A DNA stretch of 36,274 nt, from positions 1 to 36,274 of the forward strand of contig JAQYSN010000018.1 in assembly GCA_028725265.1 (NCBI GenBank), in the 5' to 3' direction. Under the pieces are notes generated by a model. That model ran no database searches and was not told where the DNA came from. It was given only the letters and a program-made list of their open reading frames with translations. A program made the translations under genes and the position numbers. Below are positions 15,231-23,563 of the stretch, piece by piece; the stretch's first letter is position 1; every line of letters begins with the position of its first letter. This stretch comes from Spirochaetales bacterium. GTDB taxonomy: Bacteria; Spirochaetota; Spirochaetia; Treponematales; Treponemataceae.

Positions 15231-17699
15231 ATGAAGTTAGAAGATTACGAAATCGCAAACAACAAATTGCTGAGGGAAAATGGAGCTGAATGTACTGTAC
15301 TTTTACGAAAAAACGGAGATTTTCCACTTGATAAACCTGGAAAAATTGCATTGTATGGAAGTGGTGCACGAAACACCATTAAAGGAGGAACCGGTTCAGG
15401 CGAAGTAAATTCTCGCTTTTCCGTCACGATTGAGCAGGGACTTGAAAATGCCGGCTTTGAAATCACGACGAAATCCTGGCTGGATTCATACGATCAAATC
15501 AAAATTGATGCAAAAAAACAGTTTATAAAAGACATCCATGCTGAAGCTAGAAAAAAACTGACCTTTGCACTTTTCCTTGCTATGGGACGAGTTGTCCCTG
15601 AACCTGAGTATAATCTTCCTCTGGATGGCGAAGGTGATACGGCTGTTTACGTATTGTCAAGAATTTCTGGAGAAGGCAGCGACCGAATGACCGATGAAGG
15701 AGATGTTACTCTTTCACAAACAGAAAAGAGAGATATCCTTGAATGTTGCCAAAAATACAAAAAATTCATCCTCGTGCTTAACGTAGGCGGTGTGATTGAT
15801 TTAAGTGGCATCGAGCAAGTTCAGAACATCCTTCTTTTTTCACAGCTCGGCGTTGAAGGCGGAGATATTTTTGCAGACATTCTTTTGGGAAAAAGCAATC
15901 CTAGTGGAAAACTAGCGACGACCTGGAGCAAAATCAGCGACTATTCAAGTCTCGGAGATTTTGAAAAACTCAACGACAATCGATACAAAGAAGGCATCTA
16001 TGTAGGCTACCGATATTTTGATTCAATCGGGAAAAAAGCTTTGTTTCCATTTGGATTCGGACTTTCCTATTCGGACTTTGAATTAGGCTGCGTCGAAACA
16101 AGCCTTGAAGGACAAAAAGTCATCGTTCAATGTGATGTCAAAAATATTGGCAAATTCGAAGGAAAAGAAGTTCTCCAAGTTTACGTTTCAAAACCTCAGG
16201 GCAAATTAGATCAGCCTTATCAGGTTTTAGCAGCTTTTTCAAAATCTGACCGTATAAAACCTGGAAGCACTGCAAAACTTGAAGCAAGTTTTAACTTGTC
16301 CGATATTGCAAGTTACGATGTCCAAAGTGCAAGTTTTGTTTTGGAAAAAGGTTCGTATATTATCCGTGTTGGTAATTCAAGTGTTGATACAAAAGTGTCA
16401 GCTTTTATAAATGTTGACAATGATGTCATAGTTGAAAAATGCAAAAATGTATTCGGAAAAGTTGACTTCGAAGACTTTAAACCAGACAATTATGACAAAT
16501 TAGACAAAAATATGACAGAATTGTCAGAGTTAATTATGTCGGGAAAAGCGTGGGAAAACGCTAAAAACCTGACACTAGAAAAAGATGTCATAATTACAAA
16601 AGTCAACAAATATGACATGCCGGAAGAAATCGACGATTTTATTTCGACATTGGCTGATGAAGAACTTGCACTTATGAATATCGGTGCGTTTGATCCACGC
16701 GGCGGTATCGCAGGGCTTATCGGAAATTCAAGTCTAACCGTAGCAGGTGCGGCCGGAGAAACAACAGTCCAGCTCAGTAACAAAGGAATCGGTTCCATCG
16801 TTATGGCTGATGGTCCTGCCGGAATGAGGCTGAGCAAAGATTACTACACGGATGAAAAGGGCGTGCATTCCTTGGGAGAATCACTTCCTGAATCAATCCT
16901 TGAGTTTATGCCAAAAATTGCAAAGCCTTTCATGTCAAAAGGTGGCGGGAAAGCCCCGGAAGGAAAAGAAGTTCTTCATCATTGGGCCACTGCAATTCCA
17001 ATCGGAACAGCAATCGCACAAACCTGGAATATCGATTTTGCACAGCAATGTGGAAAAATGGTCGGCGAAGATATGGATCGTTTTGGCGTTCATCTTTGGC
17101 TTGCACCGGCTCTCAATATCCATCGTGATATCAGATGCGGACGCAACTTCGAATATTTTAGCGAAGACCCGCTTATCAGTGGAAAAATGGCAGCAGCAAT
17201 TACAAATGGCGTTCAGGCAAAGAAAAACTGCGGAACTACCATCAAGCACTTTGCGGCAAACAATCAAGAACTGAACCGATATAACAACAACAGTATCGTT
17301 TCAGAAAGAGCAATGCGCGAAATCTACCTGAAAGGATTTGAAATTGCAGTAAAAGAAAGCCAAGCTTGTGCAGTTATGACTTCATACAATCTTTTGAACG
17401 GAATACACACATCGGAAAGCAAGGAACTTATTCAGGACGTTCTTAGAAGCGAGTGGGGATTCAAGGGAATCGTCATGACCGACTGGGTCGTTTCGGATAT
17501 GATGGCCTCGAAAGGTTCAATCCATCCGAATGCAAAGGCTCCAAAAGTTGCAAAAGCGGGCGGTGATTTGTTCATGCCTGGAAGCAAATCGAACGTAAAA
17601 CAAGTACTCAAGGCTCTTAAAAAAGGTTTGATTTCAAGAAAACAGCTCGAAATCAATGCGACTAGAGTATATAGGATGATATCAAAATTCAAAATTTGA
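15231..17699 (+). CDS. GH3 beta-glucosidase with inverted domain order
   Basis: Cytosolic glycoside hydrolase family 3 enzyme (no signal peptide), probably releasing glucose from cellodextrins or other beta-glucosides. The usual order is TIM barrel, alpha/beta sandwich, FnIII; here it is reversed. Residues about 20-290 are the sandwich (IALYGSGARNTIKGGTGSGEVN). About 300-400 is the FnIII-like domain (GKEVLQVYVSKP). About 440-822 is the barrel, with GPAGMR, GRNFEYFSEDP, KHFAANNQE (about 672-680) and the nucleophile Asp751 in VMTDW. This permuted form is known from rumen Butyrivibrio and Ruminococcus. The start is the ATG at 15231 with AGGAAG just before it; an ATG at 15174 adds 19 residues without homology. 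Exact substrate unknown. Confidence 0.93.
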   Translation: MKLEDYEIANNKLLRENGAECTVLLRKNGDFPLDKPGKIALYGSGARNTIKGGTGSGEVNSRFSVTIEQGLENAGFEITTKSWLDSYDQIKIDAKKQFIKDIHAEARKKLTFALFLAMGRVVPEPEYNLPLDGEGDTAVYVLSRISGEGSDRMTDEGDVTLSQTEKRDILECCQKYKKFILVLNVGGVIDLSGIEQVQNILLFSQLGVEGGDIFADILLGKSNPSGKLATTWSKISDYSSLGDFEKLNDNRYKEGIYVGYRYFDSIGKKALFPFGFGLSYSDFELGCVETSLEGQKVIVQCDVKNIGKFEGKEVLQVYVSKPQGKLDQPYQVLAAFSKSDRIKPGSTAKLEASFNLSDIASYDVQSASFVLEKGSYIIRVGNSSVDTKVSAFINVDNDVIVEKCKNVFGKVDFEDFKPDNYDKLDKNMTELSELIMSGKAWENAKNLTLEKDVIITKVNKYDMPEEIDDFISTLADEELALMNIGAFDPRGGIAGLIGNSSLTVAGAAGETTVQLSNKGIGSIVMADGPAGMRLSKDYYTDEKGVHSLGESLPESILEFMPKIAKPFMSKGGGKAPEGKEVLHHWATAIPIGTAIAQTWNIDFAQQCGKMVGEDMDRFGVHLWLAPALNIHRDIRCGRNFEYFSEDPLISGKMAAAITNGVQAKKNCGTTIKHFAANNQELNRYNNNSIVSERAMREIYLKGFEIAVKESQACAVMTSYNLLNGIHTSESKELIQDVLRSEWGFKGIVMTDWVVSDMMASKGSIHPNAKAPKVAKAGGDLFMPGSKSNVKQVLKALKKGLISRKQLEINATRVYRMISKFKI

Positions 17700-17724
17700 C
17701 ATCAAAGATTTTATAAATTAGAAT
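17696..17724 (+). promoter_or_regulatory. Lipid kinase promoter, leaderless type, overlapping the glucosidase stop
   Basis: TTGACA (17696-17701, perfect consensus), 17-nt spacer, TAGAAT (17719-17724), then 7 nt to the ATG at 17732. The -35 contains the TGA stop codon of the glucosidase gene. This is the clearest leaderless promoter in the window. Confidence 0.75.
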
Positions 17725-17731
17725 TGAAATT

Positions 17732-18922
17732 ATGATAGAAATATTTACAAGTTCAACATTGGCTCAAAATTTACAACCGATTATAGCATCCTCTTCTTTG
17801 TGGAAGGACAAAGACCTGCATGTTATCATTATTGCAAATCCACATTCGGGAGGTTTTACTCAGCCAAAGACGGCTATGAGCAACCTCAAAATTCTTCAAG
17901 AAGAAAGCGCTAAGATAAAAGATGAGCAGCCCCAGGTTAAAACCATTGAAATGCGAACCTACGACACAAAATATCCAAGTCATAGCATGGAATTTGTTGA
18001 ATCAACTTTCATGGATATGCTTCCGCTTCTTAAAGACACAGAAAAAACTAACCACCGTGTACTTTTCGTAACAGCAGGCGGTGACGGAACAAGTCTCGAA
18101 GTTCAGACAAAACTTCTCGAACTTTCCAGAACATCAGATGACTATAGAAAAATCATCCAGAAATGTTACTGCGTTCTTCGCCTTCCTTTTGGAACTGGAA
18201 ATGACGGTTCGGACGGAAGAACAATCGAAGAAACGTTGCTTAGACTTTCAAAGCCACGTGGAATTGAACTTCAAAAAGCGGTCGAAGTTGTAGTTGAAGG
18301 CGAAAAGAAAGGTACCTACGGAAAATGGCAAAAAAGCAAAAAAGAAAATGTTTTCCCACCGTGGTATTCATTCAACATCGCGTCAATTGGAATCGATGCT
18401 TTCATCACTCACATGACGAACAAAATGAAAGACAAGTTTCCGGGAGACTTCTATCAGATTTGGGTTGATTTGGCCTGCTTGTTTTATAACTTAAGCTATA
18501 AACCAGGACACGCTAAAATCGAAATGTTTAAAAATGGTGAAAAAGTCGGATATTACGAAGGCGGCATTGAATTCGCACTTTTGGGAGCTTCAGGGCACAG
18601 AACCTACGGAAGCAACCATAAAATTCTTCCGAGCGACAACGATTCTGTCTGTATAACGCCGCGAATGAGCCTTTTCAAAAAGCTCTCTACAAAGTCGTCA
18701 TTCAATGATGGCTCGCATTACGGAAAGGCATATTCGAAGTTTTTCGATGCTGATAAAATGGTAATCAATTATGATGAGAATATACTCGTTCAGGTTGATG
18801 GAGAAGCTCATCTTTTGCAAAAAGAAAACTTCCCTATCGTGATTAAGCACACAGAGCCTGTCATTCCGGTTATCACCGTGCAGGATGATCCGATCAACCA
18901 CGGAACTGTCAAAATAGACTGA
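17732..18922 (+). CDS. Diacylglycerol/sphingosine kinase-like lipid kinase
   Basis: Predicted to phosphorylate a lipid such as diacylglycerol using ATP, at the inner face of the membrane. The 396 residues show the DAGK catalytic signature: IIIANPHSGG at 32-41, the nucleotide loop VTAGGDGTS at 113-121, and LPFGTGNDGS at 151-160. A second beta-rich domain follows, ending with VQVDGEAHLL near 350, the typical late family motif. It is longer than many bacterial DgkB/YegS proteins (about 300), with extra residues before the first motif and a loop near 190-205. It has its own promoter despite lying 32 nt behind the glucosidase gene. The lipid substrate cannot be read from sequence. Confidence 0.88.
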   Translation: MIEIFTSSTLAQNLQPIIASSSLWKDKDLHVIIIANPHSGGFTQPKTAMSNLKILQEESAKIKDEQPQVKTIEMRTYDTKYPSHSMEFVESTFMDMLPLLKDTEKTNHRVLFVTAGGDGTSLEVQTKLLELSRTSDDYRKIIQKCYCVLRLPFGTGNDGSDGRTIEETLLRLSKPRGIELQKAVEVVVEGEKKGTYGKWQKSKKENVFPPWYSFNIASIGIDAFITHMTNKMKDKFPGDFYQIWVDLACLFYNLSYKPGHAKIEMFKNGEKVGYYEGGIEFALLGASGHRTYGSNHKILPSDNDSVCITPRMSLFKKLSTKSSFNDGSHYGKAYSKFFDADKMVINYDENILVQVDGEAHLLQKENFPIVIKHTEPVIPVITVQDDPINHGTVKID

Positions 18923-18944
18923 TTAAGCTAAAATCGGTTTTTTG

Positions 18945-19538
18945 TCACAAACTGATTCGACCACGGAAACTTCGTGCAAGGGTCAGTTTATCAGCATATT
19001 CCAAATCGCCGCCGACTGGCAGACCTGATGCTAGTCGGCTTACTTTTATCCCTGCAAACTTACTGTGCAAAACTTGCTGAAGATAAAGGGCAGTCGTGTC
19101 ACCTTCCACAGTTGGATTCGTCGCAATTATAACTTCACTGATACTTTCAGAATTGATTCTTTCCAAAAGCCTTGATATTGAAAGCTGATCCGGTCCAATT
19201 CCGTCAAGTGGCGAAATCAATCCTCCAAGAACATGAAAAAGCCCCTTGTATTCGCCTGAATTTTCAATCGTATTTACGTCCTGAGGCTGCTCCACGATGC
19301 AAATCAAATGGCGCTCCCTCATCATATCCGAACAGATTGGGCAAGGATCGTTTTCTGTATATGCGCCACAAACGGAACAAGGCTTGATTCGTCCATGCAA
19401 TTCAACAAGCTGCTTAGCAAAACGTTCCAAAAAATACTGGTCGGTTTTGAGCATTGAATTTGCAATTCGCATTGCACTTTTTTTACCAATTCCTGGCAAG
19501 CGCGAAAAACTTTCGGCCAATTCTTCAAGAGCGTTCAT
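18945..19538 (-). CDS. recR: Recombination protein RecR
   Basis: Partners RecO/RecF to load RecA at gaps. The 197-residue protein has a helix-hairpin-helix (LPGIGKKSAMRIA, about 14-26), a zinc-finger with Cys54, Cys57, Cys66 and Cys69 (CSVCG...CPIC), and a Toprim domain (CIVEQPQDV, then ATNPTVEGD). The start is the ATG at 19538 because it gives the family N-terminus and overlaps the ybaB stop as TAATG, implying coupling. An upstream in-frame codon at 19583 would add 15 unrelated residues. It is last in the dnaX-ybaB-recR operon. Confidence 0.96.
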   Translation of the reverse strand: MNALEELAESFSRLPGIGKKSAMRIANSMLKTDQYFLERFAKQLVELHGRIKPCSVCGAYTENDPCPICSDMMRERHLICIVEQPQDVNTIENSGEYKGLFHVLGGLISPLDGIGPDQLSISRLLERINSESISEVIIATNPTVEGDTTALYLQQVLHSKFAGIKVSRLASGLPVGGDLEYADKLTLARSFRGRISL

Positions 19539-19867
19539 TAAATACCTGCAAAATTTCCAAACTGACCTAGCATCGAACCGCAAGAATTCTTTATTTCTTC
19601 CTGAACATTTTCATTTGCCTGATGAAGAGCTGCTACAATTATATCTTCCAGCATTTTTACATCATTAGGATCAACAATGGCAGGATCAATATGAATTTCT
19701 TTTACCTCAAATTTTCCGTTTACAGTAACTTTCACAAGCCCGCCACCTGCAGAACCTGTTGCAGAAATCTCGTTGAGTTTTTCTTGTGCATTAGCCAATT
19801 CCTGCTTGATTTGTCCTGCATTTTTCAGGATATCCATCGGATTAAAATTAAAACCGTCAAATTTCAT
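19538..19867 (-). CDS. ybaB: Nucleoid-associated protein YbaB/EbfC
   Basis: Small dimeric DNA-binding protein; the Borrelia homologue EbfC binds DNA and condenses the nucleoid. The 109 residues show the family pattern: MDILKNAGQIKQELANAQEK helix, GGGLVKVTVNGKFEVKEIHID strands, then the C-terminal helix (VKMLEDIIVAALHQANENVQEE). Its ATG abuts the dnaX TAA with no gap, and its stop overlaps recR by one base, so all three are translationally coupled. The gene order dnaX-ybaB-recR is widely conserved. Confidence 0.95.
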   Translation of the reverse strand: MKFDGFNFNPMDILKNAGQIKQELANAQEKLNEISATGSAGGGLVKVTVNGKFEVKEIHIDPAIVDPNDVKMLEDIIVAALHQANENVQEEIKNSCGSMLGQFGNFAGI

Positions 19868-21667
19868 TTATTCACCATCCTCTAAATTTTCTTCCGTTTC
19901 TTCACTGTTTGAATCATCGTTATCGGAATCCGCGCTGGCTGCTACGACCGGAGCCTTTTTAACCTCTGGCTCGCCGCTAGCCATAACACTTACGATTTCA
20001 CCGCGAACAGACTCGCATATCCCCTTTATCACGTCTGGAATATTTTCAGGGACCTTTTCAGTATGAGTTTCCACGATTCGAGCGACAAACTTTACGTTTT
20101 TTCCCCAAATTTCTGATAAAAGCTTTGAATATTGTCTTTCTCGGCTTTCCACCTGATTTTTCGCATAAAGCGAAAGTACATCAGCCGTTATCACACCGTT
20201 TTCAAAATACCATCCCTTCGTCTGATATAAAATCGATGCTGCAAGTTTATCAGTAGAATTCAATTCCTTAATAATTTCCTTCTTCAACTCTTCGATTGAA
20301 AGCGAAGGATTATTGCGGACGATTTCTGTATCGTAAAAACTGTTGAACTTTGAACTCTGCTCTTCTTCAAGTATAGCGGTTACCGGAGCAGAATTCTCTT
20401 TTTTTTGATAGCCGCTAGATTGAAAAGGGCGTTCTGAGCCCTCCTTTCCTTCATCCCTTGGAATCGGTGGAAAATGAAGTTCCTTTTTAGGAGGAGCATC
20501 ATTCTTTACCGTAGTTCCTGTATTCTGCATCAAAAGATTTTTTGCCTGATCAATCGCAGCTTTGATTTCAGGAGCACTTACGTATTTCGTAAGCCAGCAA
20601 AGTCTAGAAACTGCAAGTTCGCATTCATAACGCGGACTTAATGAATATCTGATGTCGCGATAAAGATTCAAAAACAAGGATAGCGCTCGTTCAAGCATTA
20701 CACGGTTCCAACTGGACAGAACCTTCTTAGAAAAGCGCTCTACGTTTTGACCGAGCAAGGCTTCTTTTTGGATTCCGCTTTCGATAAGTAACAAACTTCT
20801 AATATAATCAGCATAGTTTGAAACAAATTGCTCGATTGAAACTCCGCTCGACAAAAGATCATCGATTTTTTCAAGCGCAGATTTTGCATTTCCATCAACG
20901 CAATATTCTGAAATCTCGTTTAGCGCTTCTACACCGACAAGACCGAGTTTATCACGTATTTTTTCGTAAGTGATGTGTCCATCCGAAAATGCAACAACTT
21001 GGTCAAAAAGCGTATAGGCATCTCGGAAACTTCCTGTTGATTCTCTGGCAATCCAATAAAGAGCCTCATCCTCTGCCTGCACTCCGATTTCCTGAGCAGC
21101 TTTTTCAAGGATGCCTTTTATCTGTTCAACAGATCCCAATCTAAAATGGAATTGCTGGCATCGGCTTTTAATTGTAGCAGGAACCTTGTGAAGTTCCGTC
21201 GTTGCAAAAATGAAAATGGCATATTCAGGTGGCTCTTCAATTGTCTTCAAAAGCGCATTGAAGGCTGGCGTTGAAAGCATATGAACTTCGTCAATGATAT
21301 AGATTTTATAGCGTGATGAATTAGGTGGGAACATAATTTCATCTTTAATTTGCCGAACATCATTTATACCAGTGTTGGAAGCACCGTCAATTTCAATTAC
21401 ATCTAGGCTCGAACCCTTGGTTATTTCTTTGCATGAGGTACATTCTTCACACGGAGTTGCACTCGGACCATGCGCACAGTTTAAAGCCTTAGCGAGGATT
21501 CGTGCTGATGATGTTTTTCCACATCCACGTGGACCTGAAAATAAATAAGCGTGAGCAATTTTACCTGATTGAATTGCATTTTTTAATGTTGCAACTACAA
21601 ATTCCTGCCCGACCAAATCTTCGAAACGCTGCGGGCGGCGTCTGGTTGCTGTAACTTCGTATGCCAT
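19868..21667 (-). CDS. dnaX: DNA polymerase III subunit gamma/tau
   Basis: Clamp-loader ATPase and replisome organiser. The start is the ATG at 21667 (MAYEVTATRRRPQRFEDLVG), which lies 6 nt after TATTCT; an in-frame codon 18 nt upstream lies inside this promoter. The protein has 599 residues. Walker A SGPRGCGKTSSARILA is near 43-58, then a zinc site with four Cys (LNC, TPCEECTSC), IIDEVHML near 119-126, and the arginine finger in KSRCQQFHF near 160-168. Domain III ends near 360, then a polar linker and a C-terminal tau-like domain. The linker contains eight consecutive A in the mRNA (20399-20406; codons 421-423) where slippage would produce a shorter protein. Confidence 0.96.
   Translation of the reverse strand: MAYEVTATRRRPQRFEDLVGQEFVVATLKNAIQSGKIAHAYLFSGPRGCGKTSSARILAKALNCAHGPSATPCEECTSCKEITKGSSLDVIEIDGASNTGINDVRQIKDEIMFPPNSSRYKIYIIDEVHMLSTPAFNALLKTIEEPPEYAIFIFATTELHKVPATIKSRCQQFHFRLGSVEQIKGILEKAAQEIGVQAEDEALYWIARESTGSFRDAYTLFDQVVAFSDGHITYEKIRDKLGLVGVEALNEISEYCVDGNAKSALEKIDDLLSSGVSIEQFVSNYADYIRSLLLIESGIQKEALLGQNVERFSKKVLSSWNRVMLERALSLFLNLYRDIRYSLSPRYECELAVSRLCWLTKYVSAPEIKAAIDQAKNLLMQNTGTTVKNDAPPKKELHFPPIPRDEGKEGSERPFQSSGYQKKENSAPVTAILEEEQSSKFNSFYDTEIVRNNPSLSIEELKKEIIKELNSTDKLAASILYQTKGWYFENGVITADVLSLYAKNQVESRERQYSKLLSEIWGKNVKFVARIVETHTEKVPENIPDVIKGICESVRGEIVSVMASGEPEVKKAPVVAASADSDNDDSNSEETEENLEDGE
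20399..20406 (-). other. A8 slippage-prone run in dnaX
   Basis: The minus strand reads C, eight A, G across CAA AAA AAA GAG (codons 421-424). A -1 shift meets TGA after ten codons and a +1 shift meets TAA after five, so any slip gives a gamma-like product of about 430 residues. An AGGAGG lies 33 nt upstream, farther than the stimulator in E. coli dnaX. Confidence 0.5.
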
Positions 21668-21673
21668 GTAATT

Positions 21674-21702
21674 AGAATAACGCAAAAAGCGTAAAAAGGC
21701 AA
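21674..21702 (-). promoter_or_regulatory. dnaX operon promoter, leaderless type
   Basis: On the minus strand: TTGCCT (21702-21697), 17-nt spacer, TATTCT (21679-21674), then 6 nt to the ATG at 21667. No ribosome-binding site fits between. Confidence 0.6.
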
Positions 21703-21740
21703 TTAAAGGCCAGTCAAACCTATAGCCTTTGAATCCGCCT

Positions 21741-21969
21741 CGATTGACTTATCATCCTACACTCTTCCAGAGACTTCGCGACCAACTGTGAAACGAGGCA
21801 TATTCGATACTGCGGGAAAAATACGAAGCGGAGGCAAAAAACGTAACCTCTGGAGTTAGACTCGCGAACTTAACACAAGTGTTGTATTGTGCTAGAAAAA
21901 AACAACATCCGGAGCCGATTGACTTATCATCCTACACTCTTCCAGAGACTTCGCGACCAACTGTGAAAC
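21741..21969. repeat. 54-bp exact direct repeat pair in the dnaX-symporter gap
   Basis: Positions 21741-21794 and 21916-21969 are identical over 54 bp, offset by 175 bp. Between them are an inverted repeat AACAC-AA-GTGTT (about 21871-21882) and GC-richer sequence unlike the neighbours. Shorter TTCGCRACC-like motifs recur at about 21974 and 22010. I see no gene here. The gap 21703-22070 is otherwise only the symporter promoter and leader. Confidence 0.85.
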
Positions 21970-22009
21970 AAAGTTCGCAACCGACTTGTGCGCTCCAATT
22001 TATACACAC

Positions 22010-22039
22010 TTGCGACCATAGGTCGAAAAATGCTAATAT
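22010..22039 (+). promoter_or_regulatory. Symporter gene promoter
   Basis: TTGCGA (22010-22015), 18-nt spacer, TAATAT (22034-22039). The expected start gives a leader of about 25 nt containing AAGGA at 22059-22063. Confidence 0.45.
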
Positions 22040-22070
22040 TTTACAAATAAAAAACAACAAGGAAAAAAAC

Positions 22071-23471
22071 GTGGATAACAATAATTCTCAAAGAAACACT
22101 TTTTCAAATTCATTAGGATTCATCCTTGCTGCAGCAGGAAGTGCAGTAGGATTGGGAAACATCTGGCGATTTCCGTACCTGGCCGCAAAAGACGGAGGCG
22201 GAATCTTTCTTTTGGTCTACATCATTCTTGCTTTGACATTTGGTTTTGCTCTTCTTATTTCTGAAATTGCAATCGGACGAAAAACAAAGGAAAGTCCTCT
22301 TACTGCCTACAAAAAAATCAATAAGCACTGGGCCTTCATCGGAATTTTTTCATATGCTGTTCCACTCATCATATATCCTTATTACTGTGTAATTGGTGGA
22401 TGGGTTTTGAAATATGCAGCATGCTACTTCGCTTTTCAAGCAGATTCTGCCACCGAAGCAGGATTTTTCACTTCATTTATCACAAATCCATATCAGGCAA
22501 TTTTATACTGTGCAATATTTGCAATCTTGTGCTTCATAATCGTTTACAAAGGTGTTGAAAAAGGTATCGAAAAATACTCCCGAATTCTCATGCCGGCGTT
22601 GGCAGTTATGGTCGTTCTTATCGCAATCTATTCGCTTTTCATCAAGCACACTGATGCAAACGGTGTTACAAGAACTGGACTTCAGGGAGCAGCAATCTAT
22701 TTCATTCCTAATTTCAAAGGTTTGACTTTCGTAAAGTTCCTTACAGTTTGTCTTGATGCAATGGGCCAGCTTTTTTACTCATTGAGTATCGCAATGGGAA
22801 TTATGGTTGCCTATGGTTCTTATATGAAAGATGATGTCAACCTAGGAAAGTCCGTTAATCGAATCGAGATTTTCGATACAGGAATTGCACTTCTTGCAGG
22901 TCTCATGATTATCCCAGCCGTTTATGTTTTCAACGGAGTCGAAGGGATGAGCGCTGGTCCAAGCCTTATGTTCATTTCAATGCCTAACATCTTTGCTTCT
23001 CTTGGAAAACCAGGCGCAGTTTTAGGAATGATTTTCTTCTTAATGGTACTTTTCGCTGCACTCACAAGTTCCGTTTCAATTCTTGAAGCAATCGTTTCTA
23101 GCATGATCGATAAATTCAAGTGGTCTAGAAAAAAGGCTTCTATGATTATGGCGGGAATCGAATTCATCGTTTCGATTATTGTTTGTCTTGGATACAACAT
23201 TTTCTATTTCGAGTTGAAATTGCCAAACGGTTCCGTAGGACAAATTCTTGACTTGTTCGACTACGCAAGTAACAACATTTTGATGCCTCTGGTTGCGTTG
23301 TTTACCTGTATCCTTATTGGATGGGTTGCAAAACCAAAGACAATCACCGATGAAATCTGTAAAAACGGAGAAGTTTTCAGACGAAAGCTTTTGTACACAA
23401 TAATGATTAAGTTTGTCGCTCCAATTTTGCTTTTCATCCTTCTGTTGTTCAGCATAGGTGTTTTTAACTGA
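22071..23471 (+). CDS. Sodium:neurotransmitter symporter (SNF) family transporter
   Basis: Na+-driven uptake of an amino acid or similar small solute, like LeuT and MhsT. Of 466 residues, the first helix carries the family signature GFILAAAGSAVGLGNIWRFPYLAAKDGGG. About eleven hydrophobic segments follow, including EKYSRILMPALAV and the unwound helix region near LFYSLSIAMGI. The start is the GTG at 22071 because AAGGA lies 7 nt upstream and because upstream in-frame sequence is part of a 54-bp non-coding repeat. A frame open from 21879 would add 64 implausible residues. The solute is unknown. A strong bidirectional terminator follows. Confidence 0.93.
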   Translation: MDNNNSQRNTFSNSLGFILAAAGSAVGLGNIWRFPYLAAKDGGGIFLLVYIILALTFGFALLISEIAIGRKTKESPLTAYKKINKHWAFIGIFSYAVPLIIYPYYCVIGGWVLKYAACYFAFQADSATEAGFFTSFITNPYQAILYCAIFAILCFIIVYKGVEKGIEKYSRILMPALAVMVVLIAIYSLFIKHTDANGVTRTGLQGAAIYFIPNFKGLTFVKFLTVCLDAMGQLFYSLSIAMGIMVAYGSYMKDDVNLGKSVNRIEIFDTGIALLAGLMIIPAVYVFNGVEGMSAGPSLMFISMPNIFASLGKPGAVLGMIFFLMVLFAALTSSVSILEAIVSSMIDKFKWSRKKASMIMAGIEFIVSIIVCLGYNIFYFELKLPNGSVGQILDLFDYASNNILMPLVALFTCILIGWVAKPKTITDEICKNGEVFRRKLLYTIMIKFVAPILLFILLLFSIGVFN

Positions 23472-23489
23472 TAAAAAACGCCACAAAAA

Positions 23490-23550
23490 AAAGGCTGTTC
23501 GGTAGAGAACTTCAATTTCAAAGTTTCTGCCAGACAGCCTTTATTTTTTC
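23490..23550. terminator. Bidirectional intrinsic terminator
   Basis: AAGGCTGT (23491-23498) pairs with ACAGCCTT (23534-23541) as the base of a long imperfect stem, with A-rich sequence before and a T-run after. It lies between the convergent symporter and phosphatase-like genes and can serve both. Confidence 0.85.
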
Positions 23551-23563
23551 CAGCTCGTAACGT

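Noticed and set aside
20478-20500. CCTAAAAAGG in dnaX as a second frameshift site
   Set aside because: It has only five A and a T before them, so it lacks the A AAA AAG heptamer; the A8 run downstream is the better candidate.
21879-22070. 64-residue N-terminal extension of the sodium symporter
   Set aside because: The extension includes one copy of the 54-bp non-coding repeat; the GTG at 22071 has a proper AAGGA and gives the normal family N-terminus.
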